A stretch of 62,000 bases of DNA from Glandiceps talaboti. Lineage: Eukaryota > Hemichordata > Enteropneusta > Spengelidae. Made by a program: the position numbers and the translations under genes. The notes below the pieces were generated by a model, which was not told the DNA's origin, made no database searches, and worked only from the letters and a program-made list of their open reading frames with translations. This document shows, piece after piece, positions 1 through 13,490 of this stretch. How positions within the stretch are numbered: the stretch's first letter is position 1; every line of letters starts with the position of its first letter. The stretch is taken from positions 20,349,651 through 20,411,650 of the forward strand of contig NC_135563.1 in the NCBI RefSeq assembly GCF_964340395.1. The letters are read 5' to 3'.

Positions 1-504
1 TTGTGTAGAGGTGTGGGGCTTTGCTCATGTTGATGCCATTTAGAGGGCCCATCTTTTATTATGCTTCTTGGTGTTAAACAATGCACTCAAAATGGCGTTA
101 TTTATGGTAAATTCGCATAATTCGCTTCAATAAAATAGTATAAAGTTTTGGTTAATATTTTTAGTGGGGACATTCAGAGACTGATTTATATCAGGATCCT
201 ATACGTAACAGCTGGACGTTAACTTATTTGTCAGGAATCTTGTGGTGATGGTTGTGACATGGTATGGGTGATAAGAAGAACTATGTACAGAATTGGGATA
301 GCAGATTAGGTCATTTAACAAGACCCAGATTGTAGAGGCACTATGACACTGTCAATTTCAATGCTAATCTTGAACTGTGAGAGAGTTCAATGCATCAGAC
401 ATGCCCTATCATATAAACTTTACTCGAGATTGAGGTCGATGGACAAGGTCTAGGAAGACATCACTGACAATAGGCGTAGGAATAGATGTGATGTTGTGTG
501 TTTG

Positions 505-780
<276 letters not shown>

Positions 781-1054
781 CAAGGCTTGCAATGGAGAGA
801 ATCGCGGTACATACATGAATAAACATACTGTACATAAACATTGCTACTGTCCGGCACTTCCTTAAACAATGTTGTGGACACTTTTCAAGTCAAGTTCGCT
901 AAAAGACACAACTGAATAAAAAGCAAGCATAGCAGTTATCCTGTATCACTTGGGCAGATTAAAAAATCTTCTAAAACAATTATTGTATTGTACGCAACTT
1001 GACCTTTGTTGTATATTTTCGACTTAAAATTAGACTACAAATGACAACAATACA

Positions 1055-1060
1055 CACTCA

Positions 1061-1100
<40 letters not shown>

Positions 1101-1268
1101 TACATACATACATACATACATACACACATATACACACAAACATACATACATACATACATACATACATACACACACATACATACATACATACATACATACA
1201 CACACACACATACACACACACGCACACACATACATACATACACACGCACGCACGCACGCACGCGCACG

Positions 1269-1299
<31 letters not shown>

Positions 1300-1308
1300 A
1301 CACGCACG

Positions 1309-1359
<51 letters not shown>
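1055..1359. repeat. CA / CATA / CACG composite microsatellite
   Basis: About 300 bp of CA dinucleotides mixed with ACAT and ACGC tetranucleotides, including a short CG-rich purine/pyrimidine-alternating block near 1280-1300. Such alternating tracts can adopt Z-DNA; that is general knowledge, not shown here. Confidence 0.96.
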
Positions 1360-1361
<2 letters not shown>

Positions 1362-3620
1362 CAACTTTACAAAATATCAGCCTTACTTCCAAACTTCCAA
1401 TTCAAAGTTTAAGAGGCAGTGGCATTTCCATACTACTTGCACACTTTTTGGCACACAATGAGACAACAGCACACATATGCATGCTATGGTGGTCTTGACA
1501 GCTACGATGATCATAGCATTGCTATTGTTGGTATTGATTAGTTTAAATAAAAGAATAGTTACATTAATTACGAATTGTTTACTATTATTTATATGTCAAA
1601 CAATGGCACTTTATATATACTTTTTACTATTCTAAATGATAATGAAATGACACTTCAAACTTCGCAAAATTGATGAGAAATTTATGAATAAAACATCATT
1701 ATCTAATTACAGCAATTAGATAATAGCTTAGTAGTCACTCTACATATGGTGTGTAATTTCACAGATAAGATATTTCTAATAGCTAGGGCACAGATGTCAT
1801 GTTTATACAACTGTTGAAGTCTTGTCATCAGCCGGTTAGAGGATGAATGTGGTTCTGACATTTGAGACAGGCAGTGGTATCCGAGTAGTGTAGAAATGTC
1901 AAGTACACGCTGGGACGTCGTCGTACGTTTTGCCTTCAGTGTTGAAATGCATTTAATTGTAATTTATAATCTTAATTTACTGGAAGCGACTCCCGGAAGC
2001 GACTGAGTAGCAAAATATAATTGAAAGTCAACTTCCCACATTGCTAAAACGTTTAATTAAAACAACATTCCGTGTGTATCAGATTACAAACAGAAACAAA
2101 TGTTGGACTGATTTTATTCATTTTCCTTTGTATATTCAAGCTTGCTGATACAGTTACGAAATATTGCGTAAGTATTTCAGTAGCGATGCATATTTTTTTT
2201 TTATTTGCGTGGCTTTCCATTGGGTTTTTCTTTAACCATGATGTACGGACGAATATCGTTCATTTACTCTACCTTATGGTGAATTTCAGAATGTTTTTGT
2301 AGAGTTTAATTTGTTTTCTCTGGCCACTCGATAGTCTTAGCGAGGTCCTTGCATTGAGTACTACAGCGTAGCCAAGTTTCAGTAAAATTGGTGATGGCCT
2401 CGCTACGTCGTTTTAAGTTAGCAAATACGTCTAATAATGCTAGAACATTCACACATTTAACGGCAAAGTTTAACAAAGACATTGTTCTTGCACAGGATAA
2501 TTAACGACCCATTCCAAATGTACAAAATATCATTATTGTGAATACTTACCATCACAAGACCGGCGTCATTTCAGCACAGCCCACCGGCCTGTCCACTGAG
2601 CACAAAATGACCTTCCCGCGCTGCAAGTCGAACAGAATAATGACGTCAATTGTTTTGAGATAAATACATTGTAAGTGAAGGATGACGTAAAAGTATTGTT
2701 CATTTCATTAGAAATTGCATACTTTATATTAGAACTTGATATCGATGGAAGCGGTCAGTGTCAAATCTCTGATGTCGTGATATATGGGCATCAACTTCAG
2801 GGCCATCAATAAAAAGGAAACTAATTTAGTTGATGATAATGACATTATAAATTAATGATATCATGAATTTACCATTTGTCACGCTACATGAGTTCGGCTT
2901 TATCGTATTGTCTAAAAATCTATTCATAGGCCAAATAAAACAAATAGTGTGTTTCCCGCCGACCCTAGACATTTTCTAATTTCCCCGTATATTGTCTCGC
3001 CGAAGTATGTTTGATTTTGGGTCACTTTTTAAAAAAATCATTTCAGCCTATAACAGCAAAGTCTGTATGCATATTGTCTCCATATACTTCTTTTACACCT
3101 CATCCACTTTTAGGGAAGTGTTGTTACCAACGAGAGTGTTTGGGTCGATGTAATAAAAATGTAAAATAAAATAAAATCCCGACCTACCTACCCTATTTTC
3201 TGAAGTCATGTTATCGGAAACAAACATTTTTTTTGGCCTGACCAATGTGGATGGCTTCCGTCCTCAAAGTCAACCATGAATGTCACTTATGAACAAAAAT
3301 GTGTTTCCCTACTGGCATGTAAGAATGAAGTAGTTCAGTACAAATTATCAGTTTTTGTTCATAAAGCTTTCAACACTCGTACTAGTTTCGTTCAGCAAAC
3401 ACAGATGTACATGTACTGTATTTGTTATCCCCTGCCTTACTTTTTCATTTAAATTATTTTTCCGTAAATTATTAGTAGAATGCTATTCATCTCCTTGCTC
3501 TTTTTCTTCTCTACTATATAAAATGTTTTGTGTGATGGGCTGAGGCCTTAGCATTTGAAATAAATAACATAACATATATATAATGTACAGTGAGGCCATA
3601 AAAAAAACAGTTTTATTTTA

Positions 3621-3685
3621 AATGTACACATATATTAACAAACGTCTCAGGTTATGTGTAAAATATCAGAATATATGTGTACATT
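3621..3685. repeat. Short inverted repeat (16-bp arms)
   Basis: aatgtacacatatatt at 3621-3636 is the exact reverse complement of aatatatgtgtacatt at 3670-3685, with a 33-bp spacer. The surrounding AT-rich sequence suggests a tiny palindromic repeat or MITE remnant. No protein is associated. Confidence 0.75.
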
Positions 3686-4156
3686 TTGCGAAGTAAAATC
3701 ATACTGTATTCTCCACGTTTGAATTTCTACCGTAGAATCATTGACTATATACTCGCATTCGAATCAAATGATATTGTGTGAAGTCTGAAAATTTTTAATT
3801 GAAAATCAGATATGCTAGGATAAGTAAGATCAAGACTGTATACAATCCCAAGACTTGGGTAATTCTGGTATTTACGTGCCATACATAGGGTAATTATTAA
3901 TAAATGGTTACCTAACAAAGGGACATACATTCACGTTAACACCTTTTAACAATAATATGGGAATTTTATTATGATTAGAATGAATAGGTCAGATGAAATG
4001 AAGTACTAGTATACTTCGGGTGACAACTCGATCGAGCAACACCCTAATAACTAAGTAGGGATGGACTGTAAGAATGAAATTAAGAGAGAGTATTACATAT
4101 TAGTATGTATCTCTCTGTCTCTTTGTCTATCTGTGTGTGTGTGTGTGCGTGCGTGC

Positions 4157-4196
<40 letters not shown>

Positions 4197-7100
4197 ATAC
4201 ATGTGCGGTAAATCATGTTTAGTCATTTACCGTTTCATTTAGTTTGAACTCGGAGTTTCTTAAGTACAAACTAACTGGGTAGTTATGTCGTTTTTGTACT
4301 CGTATTGCTACTGGAATTCACATTTTCCAAATCCGTGGTTCCTTTAAATAAGTTATCACTTTCACAAAATTAACGTTAATGGCCAATCATAGGACATTTT
4401 ATTGATGTCAAGAAATATTTTTTTATTATTTTTTACAACATGTACGTAGTACACATCGCCTTTACTTGACCAAGCCTTGACTGTCCTATACTCGTTTACA
4501 GAATACTTTTGAGTGACATCTGTTCTTCACGGTCGATTTGTTTACTATCAACACATTTCGTCTCTGTTAACGAGACGAAAAATTACTGTTTTGATGAAGC
4601 ACTGTCGAAAGTTTACTGACCTTAGTTTTACGACCCATCTCTTTGATGCAAGGACAAAGAAATAATACACAGTAATAAAATAACATATGAAATTGCTTTA
4701 CTTGTATCAATTATTCACGTCACTCTTTCTCGTTAGCATGTCTTGAACAACTGCAAAACACACACAACTAAGATTTTCGTATCAATGCCAACACAACACA
4801 TTTCGAGGTCGCATCATTGAATATTCTTTCATTTTTTATCTGTTTGAATTTTATGCATGGTTAGCCGAGGATAATAGACAATGAAACGTATGCTATTGTG
4901 TGATGTAAAAAGATCATGACTGTGAAAAAATGTCTTCATATTCCAAAGAAATTTTGCAAACCACGTGAAACAACCATAAATCAACAGGGAATATAAATGA
5001 CAACTAAATCCAGGGAAAAGAACACATTTGTATAACTGTACGACGAATTTTATTTGGTAGACAATTATACTGCCATTTCGTCCATAGTAGGGAAACGTGT
5101 TATGTTACTGAAAATACCATAGTTATATAATGACCTGTCACTAAATTGAAAAGAAAACATCGAAAAACAGATCAATTACATATTATGAATTTGTCATTGT
5201 GATAGATTCATTGTCATTACACTGACTCTATTGCTATGTCTTTTATATGTGAAAATAACTCCATGTCCCTGTTTACTGAAATGACATGCAATTTCATTCT
5301 ACTTAGTGTTTCATCTGTTTCTGGCCCCTATTTGACAAGTCGCGGTTGCCATGGGCCCTTTCACATCCGATATATTTGGGAACTATTAATACTATACACT
5401 CGCTAAGTCAACCGTATATATTATGCTAACACACAATATGTGAATATAAAAGGTGCGCAAGCATTTTTCAAATCACCTATTACAGTATTAAGTCTGATAC
5501 GTTGATGAAACACATTCCGATAGCATGACTGCGATGATCATCAAATGTCAATAAATAGCCAAATCAATTGACAATGTAGAAACGCAAGAAATTTTCTAGA
5601 ATAACGCGCATCTATGGTTGATGATTTCATTGAATTGAGGGAGCATTCATAAGTACTGGGGCCGGGGGAAATCAAGCCCAGTCTGCTGCGTAAAATGTGA
5701 CCCTCCACCTATTGTGTTTTCTAAAAAGTGGCCCTCCCCACTCTAAAAAAATGGCCCCCATCCTGTTAAAATATTTTGAAAAGAAGGGTTGAAGTGCTGT
5801 CAGAAATGAAAAGGAGCACAGGTCTCAGAGTCAATGGTAAGGATATATATCCCGACGCTGCCACTACATTGATAATTGTTAAGACATTAGTTGTTTCTCA
5901 ATAAGATCACAAATTAATTAATTTCCATGTTTGGATCTCATTGGCAGAGCTGAAGGCCAGAATTCTCAACGACTGGATTGGCGCCAAACCAACATTGCCT
6001 GGACCGAGGTTGGCATTCCTTCTCTACCACACATTCCCCAGTATATGAACACACTGTTTCTCCCTCACTCCTGTGAGACTGATACACCCCACACACCCTC
6101 CTCATTCCCCCAGCCCTCCACACCCATAATTACTGAAGGTTCCCTTAAATGATACTTCGAGGAGAGTTATTGTCATGTCAATCCAAATTGATAAGAACCA
6201 GAAACCATAAATGAAGAGATACTCAATCCTAGTCACCATTCACACACAACCAAACCAAGACACCATCGTCATACAACCTTCAAGACATCATCCACACATG
6301 ACCCTCAGACATCCAACATTCAGGCCACACATGAACCTTCTAGACATCATCTGGAGACAACCCGCAAGTCATTCAGTCAGTCACACACAGACAGACACTT
6401 TGTAACTTTCGCTTTATCCTGAACTATACAGTCACACAGAAACTTTTGAACTTTCGCGAACATGGAACACCCCTCTCCGTCCTATGTGAAAATATTGTAC
6501 GAAGTTGAATAATTCTCCACAATACGTAAGGCACATACTGTACATGAAAAGCGATCCACCTATTTTTACCTAAAGCTATTAACAGTATTTACCCAAGTTA
6601 ATGGACAGAGAAAGATAATCAGGATGATCAAATATCGTATATTTATTCATTGTTTTGTTCGAGTTTTTACGCTTTTAACATCCTATCCTCAAACGTTCAT
6701 TTTTTTTCAAATTTCCACTCATTTCTATATACGCACAGCTGTTACAGCCGATATCTCTTTCAACATAACAAACATGCAAAGTGCACATGGATGAATGGAT
6801 GAATGGATTGCGCCCTCTACGCCGTATCAGTCAGCACTTGGGGATAGACTGACACCTCAATTCCCACTGTACATCCGAAATCATGATGAATGTGCGTGTT
6901 GTCTAGTATGACATGGAAGTATTTCTGTTAGTTAACCCTTGACCCTTCACGATGAGCAGGAAGACGCCACATGTTTGAACAAACGAATGCAGCTGTCACC
7001 GAACATCAATACTAATATTTGGCTTCCGTGTTGTAGTGTTCGTTGACTTCTAAAATTAGCACTTCGTGATATTTCTAAAATTAGCATTAGTGTACATCAT

Positions 7101-8138
7101 TTTGCCTTTTGGTATTTATGTATGTTGTCCATCGAAATCTACTAGGAGTACACCAAGGATAAACACACACAAGATTATCAGTGGAAAAAAATTAGTATAT
7201 GCATGTTAGATGGTTATATGCAATTGCCATGGTTACGATTCGATCTCACATATAGTTTAAACTACAGCAAAACCGAAGGAATGACAGAATTGATCACCAA
7301 CCCCCTGTAGAACTATTAGACAAATTCTTAACGGCTCTGGCACAGAGAACTCATTGATGATTTTATTATGTTCTTGACATACACTGTCAACGGTGGCTTG
7401 CGCTTAATATTTTAGTCGAATGTTATTTGTCGTAGGTGCAATTTTAATCAGCATCGTGGGCGATTTGAGAGTGAGTGTACTGACACGTCTTTGTCGCATG
7501 CTGTCTACTTACAAATCGCTGCATTCAACACAGCAAAAATTGTCACAAGCTAAATTCGACGGTCTGCTATTCTTGACATGGCGTATCTCTTTCCTCAACA
7601 TATTTATCAATAATTACTTCCTTATCCCCGTGGATTATTCGAAATACAAATACTTGTCTATAAGTTAACCAAAAGTTGCCAAAAAATGAACTGTATCATT
7701 AGTTGTGTAATTTCATTTTTCATAAACGGAAATAATATCGTATTTAGACACCTCACACATCATGTTCGATTTGACGTGACAAGCGCCACCTTCAGTTGAA
7801 CTTTTACTTTATAGACGTGTCACAGCTGTTGCTCGCTATACAAATTCAAACTACAGATTCCGGAGATTTGACCGGATTTAAATGAGTATGGGTTGCCAAC
7901 TGTTTGCTAAATCCACAATAAAACAAATCGAATGTAGAGGTCATTCATTTACAACCTGTACTGAACACGTACAGAACACACATAATAATATGTGTACCTT
8001 TACAGCACGTTTTAGCTCACTGAGCACACTCCGACAAGTGTTTTGCGTTTGCCAGTAGAAACTCAGCACATAGCAGTATCAGTGAAATGTCACGGTGACA
8101 CGGCTTTTGCTTGATTGAACTACTGCGACGACGTCGAG

Positions 8139-9980
8139 ATGAGTCTCTTATTCTCGGACACACGTTTACATTTGCCCAGGAACCGTGGTAACTTGGTGTT
8201 TTTGGTTGGCACTATTCTTACTATCATGATTCTAACCATGTTCTACCGTAAAATTGACACGATGGTCCCTGAAGTCAGGTGAGTACAAACATATACACAG
8301 TTCTGGTAGCCATATTTGAGTGAGTCATCCGACCATGTAATTGTACTAAAAATACAAGACGAGGCAGACTACGAGAGTCCCACAGACATGCATGACAGAC
8401 ATGGAAACCGACCGGCAGACAATTATTCGAACAACTCTGAACAAATTGATGGGAATATAAAGTGAACAATAGTAAGTAATTATGCGACGTATAGAAAACT
8501 GCCAGGAGCATAAAGACTGTGTTGCACATCATGGATGGTTGGACTGACACATTAACTCGCCATATAAAATAATGGTAATTTCAAGACATGACGAAATATA
8601 AAGAACAGAAAAACAGGACACCCAACTTCACCAGCCGAAAGATGAGGAAACTACACCTCAAAAGAGGTGTAGTTTCCTCATAAAATTTAGTAAAGGTTTA
8701 TAAGTTTTAAACATATTGAAACACCATACAATAATCTTAGTTAGACATTCATATTCAGTTGGATATTCCTGAGAATGTACATAGTAGAAGCATTGTACAC
8801 ATCCCATGACTGTATGTATCTTTACTTCAATTGTCATATTTATTTTAGAAACCAGCAAGACACTGAGGAATACGAACATCAAATCCAACGACTACGAGAA
8901 GGCGAGTTTTCAAAGTCAATACGTCGTAATAACCAGTACTCGCCACCCATCCACATGGCAAAATATCCATGGGCAATGCATAAAAATTATTTACCAAATT
9001 TTTATACACGAAGGGATTTGAGCACGCCGAACCGATGGCCAAACGATGGATTTTATTCAAATGGAAGTGTGATTTTCGTTGATAATCACAATTCGGCTGG
9101 TGGTGTCATGAAAGATTGCATGTCTGTTATAGCCGACAATATCTCTCTGCCAAAACCAACACTTGTATGGAATAACAACGTTGGTAAATTTTATAATAAT
9201 ATGAAGGGAGGAGGCAGCAATCAATTGTTGGAAAAACTCTACCTGGGTGGTTTCACGTTCGGTGTGTGCGATTTCACTAATGAACCGTGTTCATATTTCA
9301 CCGTAATTCGCGAACCTTACGAGAGAATAATTGCATCGTATGTTTACTGTAAAGGAAAAGAAGAACTCCCTTGCCAGGTTAGAAGTGCCAAAGGAAAACC
9401 ACTTTCCTTAAAAGATTGGGCTCTAAGACAAGGAAGTTTTTTCTTTCGACAGTTACTTCACAATCCAGAAGTTTGCAGTATGTCCTATTTATCTAGAATT
9501 GAAGAACTGCGGGATAATGATGACCCACCTGCCTCATCAATGCCTTGTTGGTATAAGAACAAACTAGTGTTAGATCATACGATGACAAAGCAAGAAAAAG
9601 TACAGGTTTTAGATTTTATCTTAGAGCACTTGGAAACCTGGTTTTCGGTTGTTGGTATTACCGACGAATATGACACATTCTTGAAAATTCTACAGCATAC
9701 TTACAAACTACCTTTCGAGACACTTTGCATTGAAACGGTTGAAAAGGTTGTATTTAAACGCGAGAGCAATGACTATCTGTCACAAAGCGAGTTGTTATAC
9801 GAATTGAAAAGAGAACTACTATCCGACCAAGACGTCTTTGACGCTCTTTACCATGATGTTCGGATATACCAAAAAATACAAGAAATTTTTGTAGCGCAGA
9901 AGGAAATTTTCTTTTCACAGGTAGAAAGTGTGCGTTCTACAGGACGACATTTTGTTGATGATAAGTTGAATAATGTATGA
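8139..9980 (+). CDS. Type II membrane sulfotransferase-like protein, copy 1 (423 aa, two exons)
   Basis: Predicted CDS is 8139-8278 joined to 8849-9980. Exon 1 starts at an ATG, encodes a short basic N-terminus and one hydrophobic segment (about residues 18-36, NLVFLVGTILTIMILTMFY), and ends in phase 2 at CAG|gtgagt. The acceptor is tattttag|aaac and restores the frame (R47). This is the usual layout of Golgi type II sulfotransferases, which move sulfate from PAPS to glycans. The 3'-phosphate-binding region is well kept (YFTVIREPYERIIASYVYCK, about 196-215, with R201 and S210). The 5' PAPS loop is altered: residues 124-132 read VDNHNSAGG, where the neighbouring paralogue has VHNQKSGGT, so the usual lysine is Asn. 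Cysteines are conserved between the pair. Substrate is unknown; the enzyme may be weakened or inactive. A candidate AATAAA lies at 10140-10145. Confidence 0.83.
8642..8681. repeat. Perfect 18-bp hairpin in intron 1 of sulfotransferase copy 1
   Basis: atgaggaaactacacctc at 8642-8659, an AAAA loop, then its exact reverse complement at 8664-8681. No mismatch is present in the 18-bp stem. It lies 168 bp before the splice acceptor. The stem is too short for a standard animal pre-miRNA, so a recent small palindromic insertion or duplication is more likely. Confidence 0.9.
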
Positions 9981-10139
9981 AGCGTTGACACGATCTGATA
10001 CTCGGTATAATGACAAATGATTTCTTTTTATACTGCACCGTTCCTATAACATATTGACTGTTATATTGAATGATATTTTGAAAATTTGATAAAAATGAAA
10101 TTAAAAGAGTTGAATTTAAGTGTACACTATCAACCCCTG

Positions 10140-10145
10140 AATAAA
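10140..10145 (+). promoter_or_regulatory. Candidate polyadenylation signal of sulfotransferase copy 1
   Basis: AATAAA about 160 bp after the stop codon at 9980, before the next gene's first exon at 10428. Spacing is suitable for a short 3' UTR. Assigned by motif and position only. Confidence 0.5.
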
Positions 10146-10427
10146 ACGTTCTAAAATAAGGATGTTGTATGCTGCATTATACATGCCAGAATTCGGATCG
10201 TTATTTTTCCGGAATTACGTACAAATAAACGACTACATATGTCCACCATTGTATGATGAAATCCGGATTTTCAAATCACTGTGACAGCTTGTTATGCACT
10301 ATTCATTGTATGTCACATCTGCTGTTAGTGTTTCGTCATCACACCGCGCTAGTGATAATCGGTCCTTCAGCCATAACATAAAACTACCAAAACACGATGG
10401 CTATAGTTGAAACTCTTCCCGAACATC

Positions 10428-11668
10428 ATGAAAAGGAAAGCTTATTTCGTATTACGTATAATGATAAGAATTTTAATCTTCGCTATACTGATGAAGGTGG
10501 TATTGCAAGTAACACACAGCAGGTTTGTATGCATATGCTAATTTGTTCTAATTAGCAAACTGACCGCGATATTACAATGTGAAATCCGAATTGGTCTATG
10601 GTTGAAACTGCTGTCTATGTATCGCACGAGGAGTTAACCGAATATTTGTAAACACCGACTATTTGTATCTGGAGTTAATGTATATCGTGTTTTTGGAGAA
10701 CTGTTTGGCTCTACATATTATGATACTTACAACATAGTAAAAAATGTGGTCACGTGAGCAGCTTTAAAATATGACTCTCGATAGAAATGTTCTCAAGTCA
10801 CAAAGAGGCTGAGAAATACAATGTAAATACGAAACGGTATTTTAGAATAACCTACCGATACAAATTGCATAGTGCGCCCTCACGGTAGACTACATGTAAA
10901 TGGGGATACACAAGGTGTCATACAACGAATGCATCACATGCTCTGAAGAAATTATGGAAATACCTTGCAGAACGTAGTAGGCAGATACAAGCAGTTGGAA
11001 TATGTGTTACTTTAGAAGCTCTGTCTATTATGCAATTTATCTAGCAATTGTCGATATATTACATGTATTTAATGTGGTATGTAATAGTTGTGACAGTCGG
11101 TGATTGAAATATTAAACCAGAATGCCCTTGGTATGCATTCTGTGTTTTGCAGAATCACCGTAAGACACATATAGCACATTGATATCGACAGAATGCTATC
11201 CATGAAATATATTCACAGTGTGATGTCGAATTCTTCCAAATCATATACTTTCATACTACTGTTATGTAAAATTAGGATGTGCAGGGAAAGTGGGTATATA
11301 GGGTTTGTAATTTCTATGTAATTGCTAAAACTTGTGGCAGATAACTGTACTGAGGTTATCATGTATCGTGTCATGGAGTTTTCAGTTATTGACATAAGAC
11401 AAAATTAAGCTGAAGTAAAAATATGCATAGCGCCAAAATCCAACAGGCTATTGTTATGGGAGCTGCATGGTACAAATTAAAGCAAAAAGTAGTATTAAAA
11501 CCCAAAGAATGAAACAATTAATTAACTATAAAAGATAAATGTATAGCATATACAAGGTTAAAAAGGAGAAGCTAGAGGTGTTTATAAGTTTGTAAAACAA
11601 GATAAAACTGACTGTGTTCAATACCGTGCCTCTTACCACCTCCCCCCCCCCACACACACACTCACACA

Positions 11669-11716
<48 letters not shown>

Positions 11717-13490
11717 TATGAAGCTGCACATTCGATAAAAAAACTGCAAACTTCCACAAGTACTACACCGAATACTAAATGCTATTGGAGAATTCCAATT
11801 GTTATTTTCTTTACGTACTGTTTGTCATCGATTATTCGAATACGATGCTGATGCTTAATTTTAAAAATGGCTAGAGAAGGGAACTTCTGAAATTAATATA
11901 ACCCGGTATCCAAGTGTGGAAATCAGAGAGACTTGTGGGTAAAATGTTGTACTATTACAGTGTTTGGTTCAGCAGAAAACATCGGCTAGTGAAGGGAACT
12001 TCTGAAATTAAAATAACCCGGTATCCAAGTGTGAAAATCAGAGAGACTTGTGGGTAAAATGTTGAATTACCATAGTATTAGATGCAACACCACCGAAAAC
12101 AAAGCAAGAATAATACAAATGTATTCAACACGACGTACAAGTAATAGTTCTTCTGTTATATTGAAACATTATATGGTCAGATGAAGTGTTGAAATGGGGT
12201 CATATCATACTCATGGAAAAACACTCTAGTTGAGTTTAAATTGGTTTCAAACGGTAAAACACTCTACCTAAGTTTGAATTGGTTTGTAAAATGAATCCCT
12301 GATTTTTTAAAATAAATATTAATTCTTTGTCGATCATTGGAAAATGACAACATTCATTTTCAATGTTTCTTTTGCACAGTGTTGGTGAAGAACAACTTTT
12401 GGAAAATCGTTACAAATTGAACAACGCTGAAAAGAAGATACTAAAATCACAGAATAATAATGGTGATATAAGAAAGAAGTTTGCGTGGATTATTCGGAAA
12501 AATTTCCTGCCGAACTTTTACACTAACAGGAACATAGTTAAAAATACTACCAAGTGGCCACCAGATTCGTATTACACAGATGGAAGTGTAGTATTTGTAC
12601 ATAACCAAAAATCTGGCGGCACAACGATAAAAGGGTGTATGCGTCAAATAGCAGCAACATCTAAGCTTGGACAACCAAGTCTTATATGGAATGCTAATAC
12701 AGCGGACTACTATTCCTGGCTAAGTAAGAAAAACATGACGGGGCAAGAAATCAGATTGGCGAAATTTTATTTTGGTGGACATACGTTTCGTATTTGTGAC
12801 TTTACCAAGAAACCTTGTTCATATTTCACAATCTTACGAGACCCAATGGAACGAGTAATTTCTTCATTTGAGTTTTGCAAGATCAGATACATGGAACCTC
12901 AATGTCAAGTGAGGAATGCTTCAAAAGTTTCAATCAATGAATGGGCAGTCAGCCAAGGAAACTTCTTTTTTCGTCAATTGTTGTACAATCCGATGTTTTG
13001 CACTGTGGTTTACGATGACGTCATCAAGCGATTACTGAAACCACGTGACCTGCCGAAGGCTGCAGCCAGGTCGACGTGTTGGTACCGAAACGAATTACTC
13101 CTCAACCATCTCCTCACAAACGAAGAGAAAAGTCAAGTATTACAATACGTACTAGATAATTTGGAAACTTGGTTCTCTGTTATTGGTATCTCTGAACAAT
13201 TTAGTATGACACTTCGTTTGCTGCAAGCAGTCTATCGCCTACCATTTCATGGGCTATGCTCGAAAAATGTTGATAATTACCATGTGTACACTGACGAGGG
13301 AGAGCGCCACCAATCATTGCCAAGTGGAAATTTGACAAAGAGTGAAATTGTTTCTAGACTAAAGGAGAGATTATGGCAGGATGCAAACGTTGTGAAGGCA
13401 CTGACATTTGATTTGATAATTTTTGAAAGGGTTAAGGAAATATTTTCTTCTCAAGTAGAAAATTACAACGCTATGTACTTGCATGGCTGA
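10428..13490 (+). CDS. Type II membrane sulfotransferase-like protein, copy 2 (401 aa, two exons)
   Basis: Predicted CDS is 10428-10522 joined to 12380-13490. The large exon is certain: its frame is open and collinear with copy 1. It has an intact 5' PAPS loop (VHNQKSGGTTIKGCM; K109-S110-G111-G112-T113) and 3'-phosphate-binding region (YFTILRDPMERVISSFEFCK, about 180-199, with R185 and S193/S194). Exon 1 is inferred. From 10428 it encodes a basic start (MKRK) and a hydrophobic stretch (about 7-29), and ends in phase 2 at CAG|gtttgt, exactly as needed by the acceptor tttgcacag|tgtt and as in copy 1. The two genes are therefore tandem duplicates. The shared block CWY(R/K)N(E/K)L and the LCSK/LCIE cysteine are also conserved. 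Substrate is not predictable. An out-of-frame ATG lies upstream at 10397. The nearest AATAAA is distant (14219-14224). Confidence 0.82.
11643..11714. repeat. C run and (CA)n microsatellite
   Basis: A run of about ten C followed by about 30 CA dinucleotides, inside intron 1 of sulfotransferase copy 2. Confidence 0.93.
11869..12064 (+). repeat. 115-bp tandem duplication in sulfotransferase copy 2 intron
   Basis: The segment beginning ggctagagaagggaacttct at 11869 recurs at 11984 (ggctagtgaagggaacttct), at a 115-bp offset. About 80 bp are nearly identical (three visible mismatches) before the second copy diverges. A smaller direct repeat of about 37 bp follows at 12222-12290 (aacactcta...gtttRaattggttt). 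Confidence 0.85.

Noticed and set aside
7420-7668. Hydrophobic ATG frame (MLFVVGAILISIVGD) followed by gtgagt, resembling a third sulfotransferase anchor exon
   Set aside because: The possible donor leaves phase 0, whereas both sulfotransferase genes need phase 2. No matching catalytic exon lies between it and 8139.
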